This document shows, one piece after another, positions 20,061 to 35,000 of a stretch of 64,000 nt of DNA. The stretch comes from Brachionus manjavacas. Lineage: Eukaryota; Rotifera; Eurotatoria; Ploima; Brachionidae. Where the stretch lies: the NCBI GenBank assembly GCA_019054805.1, contig JAHQIY010000036.1:353499-417498 (forward strand), written 5' to 3'. Made by a program: the position numbers and the translations under genes. Numbering within the stretch: the stretch's first letter is position 1; each line of letters starts with the position of its first letter. Under the pieces are notes generated by a model. It saw only the letters and a list, made by a program, of their open reading frames with translations, had not been told where the DNA came from and ran no database searches.

Positions 20061-23000
20061 AGAATGGTCAATTTTTTAGCTACGATAATGATTAATCGCT
20101 CAAATTCAAGAGCGCAAAAAGTTCTACATGATAAAATTTACTGGATTCCTAAAAGTTAAAAGGACAAGAAATTAGGCGACTTCGAAAAAGAGCAAAAAAC
20201 CCATTTTTTGACGTTTTTCAAATAGGTTTTTTGCAATGAATTTTTCAAATTATGGAAAACCGAAGTTACCACTAGATAGATCTTGAAATTTATATGACTT
20301 TGGCTTTTTCAAATCAGAAAAAGGTCAAAGAATCGAAAAGTTATTCGCATGAGAAACTTGTAAGTGATTATCAATCACTGAGTTTTCAAATCACTGCAGA
20401 ATGGTCAATTTTTTAGCTACGATAATGATTAATCGCTCAAATTCAAGAGCGCAAAAAGTTCTACATGATAAAATTTACTGGATTCCTAAAAGTTAAAAGG
20501 ACAAGAAATTAGGCGACTTCGAAAAAGAGCAAAAAACCCATTTTTTGACGTTTTTCAAATAGGTTTTTTGCAATGAATTTTTCAAATTATGGAAAACCGA
20601 AGTTACCACTAGATAGATCTTGAAATTTATATGACTTTGACTTTTTCAAATCAGAAAAAGGTCAAAGAATCGAAAAGTTATTCGCATGAGAAACTTGCTA
20701 GTGATTATCAATCACTGAGTTTTCAAATCACTGCAGAATGGTCAATTTTTTAGCTACGATAATGATTAATCGCTCAAATTCAAGAGCGCAAAAAGTTCTA
20801 CATGATAAAATTTACTGGATTCCTAAAAGTTAAAAGGACAAGAAATTAGGCGACTTCGAAAAAGAGCAAAAAACCCATTTTTTGACGTTTTTCAAATAGG
20901 TTTTTTGCAATGAATTTTTCAAATTATGGAAAACCGAAGTTACCACTAGATAGATCTTGAAATTTATATGACTTTGACTTTTTCAAATCAGAAAAAGGTC
21001 AAAGAATCGAAAAGTTATTCGCATGAGAAACTTGCTAGTGATTATCAATCACTGAGTTTTCAAATCACTGCAGAATGGTCAATTTTTTAGCTACGATAAT
21101 GATTAATCGCTCAAATTCAAGAGCGCAAAAAGTTCTACATGATAAAATTTACTGGATTCCTAAAAGTTAAAAGGACAAGAAATTAGGCGACTTCGAAAAA
21201 GAGCAAAAAACCCATTTTTTGACGTTTTTCAAATAGGTTTTTGCAATGAATTTTTCAAATTATGGAAAACCGAAGTTACCACTAGATAGATCTTGAAATT
21301 TATATGACTTTGACTTTTTCAAATCAGAAAAAGGTCAAAGAATCGAAAAGTTATTCGCATGAGAAACTTGTAAGTGATTATCAATCACTGAGTTTTCAAA
21401 TCACTGCAGAATGGTCAATTTTTTAGCTACGATAATGATTAATCGCTCAAATTCAAGAGCGCAAAAAGTTCTACATGATAAAATTTACTGGATTCCTAAA
21501 AGTTAAAAGGACAAGAAATTAGGCGACTTCGAAAAAGAGCAAAAAACCCATTTTTTGACGTTTTTCAAATAGGTTTTTTGCAATGAATTTTTCAAATTAT
21601 GGAAAACCGAAGTTACCACTAGATAGATCTTGAAATTTATATGACTTTGACTTTTTCAAATCAGAAAAAGGTCAAAGAATCGAAAAGTTATTCGCATGAG
21701 AAACTTGTAAGTGATTATCAATCACTGAGTTTTCAAATCACTGCAGAATGGTCAATTTTTTAGCTACGATAATGATTAATCGCTCAAATTCAAGAGCGCA
21801 AAAAGTTCTACATGATAAAATTTACTGGATTCCTAAAAGTTAAAAGGACAAGAAATTAGGCGACTTCGAAAAAGAGCAAAAAACCCATTTTTTGACGTTT
21901 TTCAAATAGGTTTTTTGCAATGAATTTTTCAAATTATGGAAAACCGAAGTTACCACTAGATAGATCTTGAAATTTATATGACTTTGACTTTTTCAAATCA
22001 GAAAAAGGTCAAAGAATCGAAAAGTTATTCGCATGAGAAACTTGTAAGTGATTATCAATCACTGAGTTTTCAAATCACTGCAGAATGGTCAATTTTTTAG
22101 CTACGATAATGATTAATCGCTCAAATTCAAGAGCGCAAAAAGTTCTACATGATAAAATTTACTGGATTCCTAAAAGTTAAAAGGACAAGAAATTAGGCGA
22201 CTTCGAAAAAGAGCAAAAAACCCATTTTTTGACGTTTTTCAAATAGGTTTTTTGCAATGAATTTTTCAAATTATGGAAAACCGAAGTTACCACTAGATAG
22301 ATCTTGAAATTTATATGACTTTGACTTTTTCAAATCAGAAAAAGGTCAAAGAATCGAAAAGTTATTCGCATGAGAAACTTGTAAGTGATTATCAATCACT
22401 GAGTTTTCAAATCACTGCAGAATGGTCAATTTTTTAGCTACGATAATGATTAATCGCTCAAATTCAAGAGCGCAAAAAGTTCTACATGATAAAATTTACT
22501 GGATTCCTAAAAGTTAAAAGGACAAGAAATTAGGCGACTTCGAAAAAGAGCAAAAAACCCATTTTTTGACGTTTTTCAAATAGGTTTTTGCAATGAATTT
22601 TTCAAATTATGGAAAACCGAAGTTACCACTAGATAGATCTTGAAATTTATATGACTTTGGCTTTTTCAAATCAGAAAAAGGTCAAAGAATCGAAAAGTTA
22701 TTCGCATGAGAAACTTGTAAGTGATTATCAATCACTGAGTTTTCAAATCACTGCAGAATGGTCAATTTTTTAGCTACGATAATGATTAATCGCTCAAATT
22801 CAAGAGCGCAAAAAGTTCTACATGATAAAATTTACTGGATTCCTAAAAGTTAAAAGGACAAGAAATTAGGCGACTTCGAAAAAGAGCAAAAAACCCATTT
22901 TTTGACGTTTTTCAAATAGGTTTTTTGCAATGAATTTTTCAAATTATGGAAAACCGAAGTTACCACTAGATAGATCTTGAAATTTATATGACTTTGACTT

Positions 23001-26000
23001 TTTCAAATCAGAAAAAGGTCAAAGAATCGAAAAGTTATTCGCATGAGAAACTTGCTAGTGATTATCAATCACTGAGTTTTCAAATCACTGCAGAATGGTC
23101 AATTTTTTAGCTACGATAATGATTAATCGCTCAAATTCAAGAGCGCAAAAAGTTCTACATGATAAAATTTACTGGATTCCTAAAAGTTAAAAGGACAAGA
23201 AATTAGGCGACTTCGAAAAAGAGCAAAAAACCCATTTTTTGACGTTTTTCAAATAGGTTTTTTGCAATGAATTTTTCAAATTATGGAAAACCGAAGTTAC
23301 CACTAGATAGATCTTGAAATTTATATGACTTTGACTTTTTCAAATCAGAAAAAGGTCAAAGAATCGAAAAGTTATTCGCATGAGAAACTTGTAAGTGATT
23401 ATCAATCACTGAGTTTTCAAATCACTGCAGAATGGTCAATTTTTTAGCTACGATAATGATTAATCGCTCAAATTCAAGAGCGCAAAAAGTTCTACATGAT
23501 AAAATTTACTGGATTCCTAAAAGTTAAAAGGACAAGAAATTAGGCGACTTCGAAAAAGAGCAAAAAACCCATTTTTTGACGTTTTTCAAATAGGTTTTTT
23601 GCAATGAATTTTTCAAATTATGGAAAACCGAAGTTACCACTAGATAGATCTTGAAATTTATATGACTTTGACTTTTTCAAATCAGAAAAAGGTCAAAGAA
23701 TCGAAAAGTTATTCGCATGAGAAACTTGCTAGTGATTATCAATCACTGAGTTTTCAAATCACTGCAGAATGGTCAATTTTTTAGCTACGATAATGATTAA
23801 TCGCTCAAATTCAAGAGCGCAAAAAGTTCTACATGATAAAATTTACTGGATTCCTAAAAGTTTAAAGGACAAGAAATTAGGCGACTTCGAAAAAGAGCAA
23901 AAAACCCATTTTTTGACGTTTTTCAAATAGGTTTTTTGCAATGAATTTTTCAAATTATGGAAAACCGAAGTTACCACTAGATAGATCTTGAAATTTATAT
24001 GACTTTGGCTTTTTCAAATCAGAAAAAGGTCAAAGAATCGAAAAGTTATTCGCATGAGAAACTTGTAAGTGATTATCAATCACTGAGTTTTCAAATCACT
24101 GCAGAATGGTCAATTTTTTAGCTACGATAATGATTAATCGCTCAAATTCAAGAGCGCAAAAAGTTCTACATGATAAAATTTACTGGATTCCTAAAAGTTA
24201 AAAGGACAAGAAATTAGGCGACTTCGAAAAAGAGCAAAAAACCCATTTTTTGACGTTTTTCAAATAGGTTTTTTGCAATGAATTTTTCAAATTATGGAAA
24301 ACCGAAGTTACCACTAGATAGATCTTGAAATTTATATGACTTTGGCTTTTTCAAATCAGAAAAAGGTCAAAGAATCGAAAAGTTATTCGCATGAGAAACT
24401 TGTAAGTGATTATCAATCACTGAGTTTTCAAATCACTGCAGAATGGTCAATTTTTTAGCTACGATAATGATTAATCGCTCAAATTCAAGAGCGCAAAAAG
24501 TTCTACATGATAAAATTTACTGGATTCCTAAAAGTTAAAAGGACAAGAAATTAGGCGACTTCGAAAAAGAGCAAAAAACCCATTTTTTGACGTTTTTCAA
24601 ATAGGTTTTTTGCAATGAATTTTTCAAATTATGGAAAACCGAAGTTACCACTAGATAGATCTTGAAATTTATATGACTTTGACTTTTACAGATCAGAAAA
24701 GGTCAAAGAATCGAAAAGTTATTCGCATGAGAAACTTGTAAGTGATTATCAATCACTGAGTTTTCAAATCACTGCAGAATGGTCAATTTTTTAGCTACGA
24801 TAATGATTAATCGCTCAAATTCAAGAGCGCAAAAAGTTCTACATGATAAAATTTACTGGATTCCTAAAAGTTAAAAGGACAAGAAATTAGGCGACTTCGA
24901 AAAAGAGCAAAAAACCCATTTTTTGACGTTTTTCAAATAGGTTTTTTGCAATGAATTTTTCAAATTATGGAAAACCGAAGTTACCACTAGATAGATCTTG
25001 AAATTTATATGACTTTGACTTTTTCAAATCAGAAAAAGGTCAAAGAATCGAAAAGTTATTCGCATGAGAAACTTGTAAGTGATTATCAATCACTGAGTTT
25101 TCAAATCACTGCAGAATGGTCAATTTTTTAGCTACGATAATGATTAATCGCTCAAATTCAAGAGCGCAAAAAGTTCTACATGATAAAATTTACTGGATTC
25201 CTAAAATTTAAAAGGACAAGAAATTAGGCGACTTCGAAAAAGAGCAAAAAACCCATTTTTTGACGTTTTTCAAATAGGTTTTTTGCAATGAATTTTTCAA
25301 ATTATGGAAAACCGAAGTTACCACTAGATAGATCTTGAAATTTATATGACTTTGGCTTTTTCAAATCAGAAAAAGGTCAAAGAATCGAAAAGTTATTCGC
25401 ATGAGAAACTTGTAAGTGATTATCAATCACTGAGTTTTCAAATCACTGCAGAATGGTCAATTTTTTAGCTACGATAATGATTAATCGCTCAAATTCAAGA
25501 GCGCAAAAAGTTCTACATGATAAAATTTACTGGATTCCTAAAAGTTAAAAGGACAAGAAATTAGGCGACTTCGAAAAAGAGCAAAAAACCCATTTTTTGA
25601 CGTTTTTCAAATAGGTTTTTTGCAATGAATTTTTCAAATTATGGAAAACCGAAGTTACCACAAGATAGATCTTGAAATTTATATGACTTTGGCTTTTTCA
25701 AATCAGAAAAAGGTCAAAGAATCGAAAAGTTATTCGCATGAGAAAGTTGTAAGTGATGATCAATCACTGAGTTTTCAAATCACTGCAGAATGGTCAATTT
25801 TTTAGCTACGATAATGATTAATCGCTCAAATTCAAGAGCGCAAAAAGTTCTACATGATAAAATTTACTGGATTCCTAAAAGTTTAAAGGACAAGAAATTA
25901 GGCGACTTCGAAAAAGAGCAAAAAACCCATTTTTTGACGTTTTTCAAATAGGTTTTTTGCAATGAATTTTTCAAATTATGGAAAACCGAAGTTACCACTA

Positions 26001-29000
26001 GATAGATCTTGAAATTTATATGACTTTGGCTTTTTCAAATCAGAAAAAGGTCAAAGAATCGAAAAGTTATTCGCATGAGAAACTTGTAAGTGATTATCAA
26101 TCACTGAGTTTTCAAATCACTGCAGAATGGTCAATTTTTTAGCTACGATAATGATTAATCGCTCAAATTCAAGAGCGCAAAAAGTTCTACATGATAAAAT
26201 TTACTGGATTCCTAAAAGTTAAAAGGACAAGAAATTAGGCGACTTCGAAAAAGAGCAAAAAACCCATTTTTTGACGTTTTTCAAATAGGTTTTTTGCAAT
26301 GAATTTTTCAAATTATGGAAAACCGAAGTTACCACTAGATAGATCTTGAAATTTATATGACTTTGGCTTTTTCAAATCAGAAAAAGGTCAAAGAATCGAA
26401 AAGTTATTCGCATGAGAAACTTGTAAGTGATTATCAATCACTGAGTTTTCAAATCACTGCAGAATGGTCAATTTTTTAGCTACGATAATGATTAATCGCT
26501 CAAATTCAAGAGCGCAAAAAGTTCTACATGATAAAATTTACTGGATTCCTAAAAGTTAAAAGGACAAGAAATTAGGCGACTTCGAAAAAGAGCAAAAAAC
26601 CCATTTTTTGACGTTTTTCAAATAGGTTTTTTGCAATGAATTTTTCAAATTATGGAAAACCGAAGTTACCACTAGATAGATCTTGAAATTTATATGACTT
26701 TGGCTTTTTCAAATCAGAAAAAGGTCAAAGAATCGAAAAGTTATTCGCATGAGAAACTTGTAAGTGATGATCAATCACTGAGTTTTCAAATCACTGCAGA
26801 ATGGTCAATTTTTTAGCTACGATAATGATTAATCGCTCAAATTCAAGAGCGCAAAAAGTTCTACATAATAAAATTTACTGGATTCCTAAAATTTATAAGG
26901 ACAAGAAATTAGGCGACTTCGAAAAAGAGCAAAAAACCCATTTTTTGACGTTTTTCAAATAGGTTTTTTGCAATGAATTTTTCAAATTATGGAAAACCGA
27001 AGTTACCACTAGATAGATCTTGAAATTTATATGACTTTGGCTTTTTCAAATCAGAAAAAGGTCAAAGAATCGAAAAGTTATTCGCATGAGAAAGTTGTAA
27101 GTGATGATCAATCACTGAGTTTTCAAATCACTGCAGAATGGTCAATTTTTTAGCTACGATAATGATTAATCGCTCAAATTCAAGAGCGCAAAAAGTTCTA
27201 CATGATAAAATTTACTGGATTCCTAAAAGTTAAAAGGACAAGAAATTAGGCGACTTCGAAAAAGAGCAAAAAACCCATTTTTTGACGTTTTTCAAATAGG
27301 TTTTTTGCAATGAATTTTTCAAATTATGGAAAACCGAAGTTACCACTAGATAGATCTTGAAATTTATATGACTTTGGCTTTTTCAAATCAGAAAAAGGTC
27401 AAAGAATCGAAAAGTTATTCGCATGAGAAACTTGTAAGTGATGATCAATCACTGAGTTTTCAAATCACTGCAGAATGGTCAATTTTTTAGCTACGATAAT
27501 GATTAATCGCTCAAATTCAAGAGCGCAAAAAGTTCTACATGATAAAATTTACTGGATTCCTAAAATTTAAAAGGACAAGAAATTAGGCGACTTCGAAAAA
27601 GAGCAAAAAACCCATTTTTTGACGTTTTTCAAATAGGTTTTTTGCAATGAATTTTTCAAATTATGGAAAACCGAAGTTACCACTAGATAGATCTTGAAAT
27701 TTATATGACTTTGGCTTTTTCAAATCAGAAAAAGGTCAAAGAATCGAAAAGTTATTCGCATGAGAAACTTGTAAGTGATTATCAATCACTGAGTTTTCAA
27801 ATCACTGCAGAATGGTCAATTTTTTAGCTACGATAATGATTAATCGCTCAAATTCAAGAGCGCAAAAAGTTCTACATGATAAAATTTACTGGATTCCTAA
27901 AAGTTAAAAGGACAAGAAATTAGGCGACTTCGAAAAAGAGCAAAAAACCCATTTTTTGACGTTTTTCAAATAGGTTTTTTGCAATGAATTTTTCAAATTA
28001 TGGAAAACCGAAGTTACCACTAGATAGATCTTGAAATTTATATGACTTTGGCTTTTTCAAATCAGAAAAAGGTCAAAGAATCGAAAAGTTATTCGCATGA
28101 GAAACTTGTAAGTGATTATCAATCACTGAGTTTTCAAATCACTGCAGAATGGTCAATTTTTTAGCTACGATAATGATTAATCGCTCAAATTCAAGAGCGC
28201 AAAAAGTTCTACATGATAAAATTTACTGGATTCCTAAAAGTTAAAAGGACAAGAAATTAGGCGACTTCGAAAAAGAGCAAAAAACCCATTTTTTGACGTT
28301 TTTCAAATAGGTTTTTTGCAATGAATTTTTCAAATTATGGAAAACCGAAGTTACCACTAGATAGATCTTGAAATTTATATGACTTTGGCTTTTTCAAATC
28401 AGAAAAAGGTCAAAGAATCGAAAAGTTATTCGCATGAGAAACTTGTAAGTGATTATCAATCACTGAGTTTTCAAATCACTGCAGAATGGTCAATTTTTTA
28501 GCTACGATAATGATTAATCGCTCAAATTCAAGAGCGCAAAAAGTTCTACATGATAAAATTTACTGGATTCCTAAAAGTTAAAAGGACAAGAAATTAGGCG
28601 ACTTCGAAAAAGAGCAAAAAACCCATTTTTTGACGTTTTTCAAATAGGTTTTTTGCAATGAATTTTTCAAATTATGGAAAACCGAAGTTACCACTAGATA
28701 GATCTTGAAATTTATATGACTTTGGCTTTTTCAAATCAGAAAAAGGTCAAAGAATCGAAAAGTTATTCGCATGAGAAACTTGTAAGTGATTATCAATCAC
28801 TGAGTTTTCAAATCACTGCAGAATGGTCAATTTTTTAGCTACGATAATGATTAATCGCTCAAATTCAAGAGCGCAAAAAGTTCTACATGATAAAATTTAC
28901 TGGATTCCTAAAAGTTAAAAGGACAAGAAATTAGGCGACTTCGAAAAAGAGCAAAAAACCCATTTTTTGACGTTTTTCAAATAGGTTTTTTGCAATGAAT

Positions 29001-32000
29001 TTTTCAAATTATGGAAAACCGAAGTTACCACTAGATAGATCTTGAAATTTATATGACTTTGGCTTTTTCAAATCAGAAAAAGGTCAAAGAATCGAAAAGT
29101 TATTCGCATGAGAAACTTGTAAGTGATTATCAATCACTGAGTTTTCAAATCACTGCAGAATGGTCAATTTTTTAGCTACGATAATGATTAATCGCTCAAA
29201 TTCAAGAGCGCAAAAAGTTCTACATGATAAAATTTACTGGATTCCTAAAAGTTAAAAGGACAAGAAATTAGGCGACTTCGAAAAAGAGCAAAAAACCCAT
29301 TTTTTGACGTTTTTCAAATAGGTTTTTGCAATGAATTTTTCAAATTATGGAAAACCGAAGTTACCACTAGATAGATCTTGAAATTTATATGACTTTGGCT
29401 TTTTCAAATCAGAAAAAGGTCAAAGAATCGAAAAGTTATTCGCATGAGAAACTTGTAAGTGATTATCAATCACTGAGTTTTCAAATCACTGCAGAATGGT
29501 CAATTTTTTAGCTACGATAATGATTAATCGCTCAAATTCAAGAGCGCAAAAAGTTCTACATGATAAAATTTACTGGATTCCTAAAAGTTAAAAGGACAAG
29601 AAATTAGGCGACTTCGAAAAAGAGCAAAAAACCCATTTTTTGACGTTTTTCAAATAGGTTTTTTGCAATGAATTTTTCAAATTATGGAAAACCGAAGTTA
29701 CCACTAGATAGATCTTGAAATTTATATGACTTTGGCTTTTTCAAATCAGAAAAAGGTCAAAGAATCGAAAAGTTATTCGCATGAGAAACTTGTAAGTGAT
29801 TATCAATCACTGAGTTTTCAAATCACTGCAGAATGGTCAATTTTTTAGCTACGATAATGATTAATCGCTCAAATTCAAGAGCGCAAAAAGTTCTACATGA
29901 TAAAATTTACTGGATTCCTAAAAGTTAAAAGGACAAGAAATTAGGCGACTTCGAAAAAGAGCAAAAAACCCATTTTTTGACGTTTTTCAAATAGGTTTTT
30001 TGCAATGAATTTTTCAAATTATGGAAAACCGAAGTTACCACTAGATAGATCTTGAAATTTATATGACTTTGGCTTTTTCAAATCAGAAAAAGGTCAAAGA
30101 ATCGAAAAGTTATTCGCATGAGAAACTTGTAAGTGATTATCAATCACTGAGTTTTCAAATCACTGCAGAATGGTCAATTTTTTAGCTACGATAATGATTA
30201 ATCGCTCAAATTCAAGAGCGCAAAAAGTTCTACATGATAAAATTTACTGGATTCCTAAAAGTTAAAAGGACAAGAAATTAGGCGACTTCGAAAAAGAGCA
30301 AAAAACCCATTTTTTGACGTTTTTCAAATAGGTTTTTTGCAATGAATTTTTCAAATTATGGAAAACCGAAGTTACCACTAGATAGATCTTGAAATTTATA
30401 TGACTTTGGCTTTTTCAAATCAGAAAAAGGTCAAAGAATCGAAAAGTTATTCGCATGAGAAACTTGTAAGTGATTATCAATCACTGAGTTTTCAAATCAC
30501 TGCAGAATGGTCAATTTTTTAGCTACGATAATGATTAATCGCTCAAATTCAAGAGCGCAAAAAGTTCTACATGATAAAATTTACTGGATTCCTAAAAGTT
30601 AAAAGGACAAGAAATTAGGCGACTTCGAAAAAGAGCAAAAAACCCATTTTTTGACGTTTTTCAAATAGGTTTTTTGCAATGAATTTTTCAAATTATGGAA
30701 AACCGAAGTTACCACTAGATAGATCTTGAAATTTATATGACTTTGGCTTTTTCAAATCAGAAAAAGGTCAAAGAATCGAAAAGTTATTCGCATGAGAAAC
30801 TTGTAAGTGATTATCAATCACTGAGTTTTCAAATCACTGCAGAATGGTCAATTTTTTAGCTACGATAATGATTAATCGCTCAAATTCAAGAGCGCAAAAA
30901 GTTCTACATGATAAAATTTACTGGATTCCTAAAAGTTAAAAGGACAAGAAATTAGGCGACTTCGAAAAAGAGCAAAAAACCCATTTTTTGACGTTTTTCA
31001 AATAGGTTTTTTGCAATGAATTTTTCAAATTATGGAAAACCGAAGTTACCACTAGATAGATCTTGAAATTTATATGACTTTGGCTTTTTCAAATCAGAAA
31101 AAGGTCAAAGAATCGAAAAGTTATTCGCATGAGAAACTTGTAAGTGATTATCAATCACTGAGTTTTCAAATCACTGCAGAATGGTCAATTTTTTAGCTAC
31201 GATAATGATTAATCGCTCAAATTCAAGAGCGCAAAAAGTTCTACATGATAAAATTTACTGGATTCCTAAAAGTTAAAAGGACAAGAAATTAGGCGACTTC
31301 GAAAAAGAGCAAAAAACCCATTTTTTGACGTTTTTCAAATAGGTTTTTTGCAATGAATTTTTCAAATTATGGAAAACCGAAGTTACCACTAGATAGATCT
31401 TGAAATTTATATGACTTTGGCTTTTTCAAATCAGAAAAAGGTCAAAGAATCGAAAAGTTATTCGCATGAGAAACTTGTAAGTGATTATCAATCACTGAGT
31501 TTTCAAATCACTGCAGAATGGTCAATTTTTTAGCTACGATAATGATTAATCGCTCAAATTCAAGAGCGCAAAAAGTTCTACATGATAAAATTTACTGGAT
31601 TCCTAAAAGTTTAAAGGACAAGAAATTAGGCGACTTCGAAAAAGAGCAAAAAACCCATTTTTTGACGTTTTTCAAATAGGTTTTTTGCAATGAATTTTTC
31701 AAATTATGGAAAACCGAAGTTACCACTAGATAGATCTTGAAATTTATATGACTTTGGCTTTTTCAAATCAGAAAAAGGTCAAAGAATCGAAAAGTTATTC
31801 GCATGAGAAACTTGTAAGTGATTATCAATCACTGAGTTTTCAAATCACTGCAGAATGGTCAATTTTTTAGCTACGATAATGATTAATCGCTCAAATTCAA
31901 GAGCGCAAAAAGTTCTACATGATAAAATTTACTGGATTCCTAAAAGTTAAAAGGACAAGAAATTAGGCGACTTCGAAAAAGAGCAAAAAACCCATTTTTT

Positions 32001-35000
32001 GACGTTTTTCAAATAGGTTTTTTGCAATGAATTTTTCAAATTATGGAAAACCGAAGTTACCACTAGATAGATCTTGAAATTTATATGACTTTGGCTTTTT
32101 CAAATCAGAAAAAGGTCAAAGAATCGAAAAGTTATTCGCATGAGAAACTTGTAAGTGATTATCAATCACTGAGTTTTCAAATCACTGCAGAATGGTCAAT
32201 TTTTTAGCTACGATAATGATTAATCGCTCAAATTCAAGAGCGCAAAAAGTTCTACATGATAAAATTTACTGGATTCCTAAAAGTTAAAAGGACAAGAAAT
32301 TAGGCGACTTCGAAAAAGAGCAAAAAACCCATTTTTTGACGTTTTTCAAATAGGTTTTTTGCAATGAATTTTTCAAATTATGGAAAACCGAAGTTACCAC
32401 TAGATAGATCTTGAAATTTATATGACTTTGGCTTTTTCAAATCAGAAAAAGGTCAAAGAATCGAAAAGTTATTCGCATGAGAAACTTGTAAGTGATTATC
32501 AATCACTGAGTTTTCAAATCACTGCAGAATGGTCAATTTTTTAGCTACGATAATGATTAATCGCTCAAATTCAAGAGCGCAAAAAGTTCTACATGATAAA
32601 ATTTACTGGATTCCTAAAAGTTAAAAGGACAAGAAATTAGGCGACTTCGAAAAAGAGCAAAAAACCCATTTTTTGACGTTTTTCAAATAGGTTTTTTGCA
32701 ATGAATTTTTCAAATTATGGAAAACCGAAGTTACCACTAGATAGATCTTGAAATTTATATGACTTTGGCTTTTTCAAATCAGAAAAAGGTCAAAGAATCG
32801 AAAAGTTATTCGCATGAGAAACTTGTAAGTGATTATCAATCACTGAGTTTTCAAATCACTGCAGAATGGTCAATTTTTTAGCTACGATAATGATTAATCG
32901 CTCAAATTCAAGAGCGCAAAAAGTTCTACATGATAAAATTTACTGGATTCCTAAAAGTTAAAAGGACAAGAAATTAGGCGACTTCGAAAAAGAGCAAAAA
33001 ACCCATTTTTTGACGTTTTTCAAATAGGTTTTTTGCAATGAATTTTTCAAATTATGGAAAACCGAAGTTACCACTAGATAGATCTTGAAATTTATATGAC
33101 TTTGGCTTTTTCAAATCAGAAAAAGGTCAAAGAATCGAAAAGTTATTCGCATGAGAAACTTGTAAGTGATTATCAATCACTGAGTTTTCAAATCACTGCA
33201 GAATGGTCAATTTTTTAGCTACGATAATGATTAATCGCTCAAATTCAAGAGCGCAAAAAGTTCTACATGATAAAATTTACTGGATTCCTAAAAGTTAAAA
33301 GGACAAGAAATTAGGCGACTTCGAAAAAGAGCAAAAAACCCATTTTTTGACGTTTTTCAAATAGGTTTTTTGCAATGAATTTTTCAAATTATGGAAAACC
33401 GAAGTTACCACTAGATAGATCTTGAAATTTATATGACTTTGGCTTTTTCAAATCAGAAAAAGGTCAAAGAATCGAAAAGTTATTCGCATGAGAAACTTGT
33501 AAGTGATTATCAATCACTGAGTTTTCAAATCACTGCAGAATGGTCAATTTTTTAGCTACGATAATGATTAATCGCTCAAATTCAAGAGCGCAAAAAGTTC
33601 TACATGATAAAATTTACTGGATTCCTAAAAGTTAAAAGGACAAGAAATTAGGCGACTTCGAAAAAGAGCAAAAAACCCATTTTTTGACGTTTTTCAAATA
33701 GGTTTTTTGCAATGAATTTTTCAAATTATGGAAAACCGAAGTTACCACTAGATAGATCTTGAAATTTATATGACTTTGGCTTTTTCAAATCAGAAAAAGG
33801 TCAAAGAATCGAAAAGTTATTCGCATGAGAAACTTGTAAGTGATTATCAATCACTGAGTTTTCAAATCACTGCAGAATGGTCAATTTTTTAGCTACGATA
33901 ATGATTAATCGCTCAAATTCAAGAGCGCAAAAAGTTCTACATGATAAAATTTACTGGATTCCTAAAAGTTAAAAGGACAAGAAATTAGGCGACTTCGAAA
34001 AAGAGCAAAAAACCCATTTTTTGACGTTTTTCAAATAGGTTTTTTGCAATGAATTTTTCAAATTATGGAAAACCGAAGTTACCACTAGATAGATCTTGAA
34101 ATTTATATGACTTTGGCTTTTTCAAATCAGAAAAAGGTCAAAGAATCGAAAAGTTATTCGCATGAGAAACTTGTAAGTGATTATCAATCACTGAGTTTTC
34201 AAATCACTGCAGAATGGTCAATTTTTTAGCTACGATAATGATTAATCGCTCAAATTCAAGAGCGCAAAAAGTTCTACATGATAAAATTTACTGGATTCCT
34301 AAAAGTTAAAAGGACAAGAAATTAGGCGACTTCGAAAAAGAGCAAAAAACCCATTTTTTGACGTTTTTCAAATAGGTTTTTTGCAATGAATTTTTCAAAT
34401 TATGGAAAACCGAAGTTACCACTAGATAGATCTTGAAATTTATATGACTTTGGCTTTTTCAAATCAGAAAAAGGTCAAAGAATCGAAAAGTTATTCGCAT
34501 GAGAAACTTGTAAGTGATTATCAATCACTGAGTTTTCAAATCACTGCAGAATGGTCAATTTTTTAGCTACGATAATGATTAATCGCTCAAATTCAAGAGC
34601 GCAAAAAGTTCTACATGATAAAATTTACTGGATTCCTAAAAGTTAAAAGGACAAGAAATTAGGCGACTTCGAAAAAGAGCAAAAAACCCATTTTTTGACG
34701 TTTTTCAAATAGGTTTTTGCAATGAATTTTTCAAATTATGGAAAACCGAAGTTACCACTAGATAGATCTTGAAATTTATATGACTTTGGCTTTTTCAAAT
34801 CAGAAAAAGGTCAAAGAATCGAAAAGTTATTCGCATGAGAAACTTGTAAGTGATTATCAATCACTGAGTTTTCAAATCACTGCAGAATGGTCAATTTTTT
34901 AGCTACGATAATGATTAATCGCTCAAATTCAAGAGCGCAAAAAGTTCTACATGATAAAATTTACTGGATTCCTAAAAGTTAAAAGGACAAGAAATTAGGC

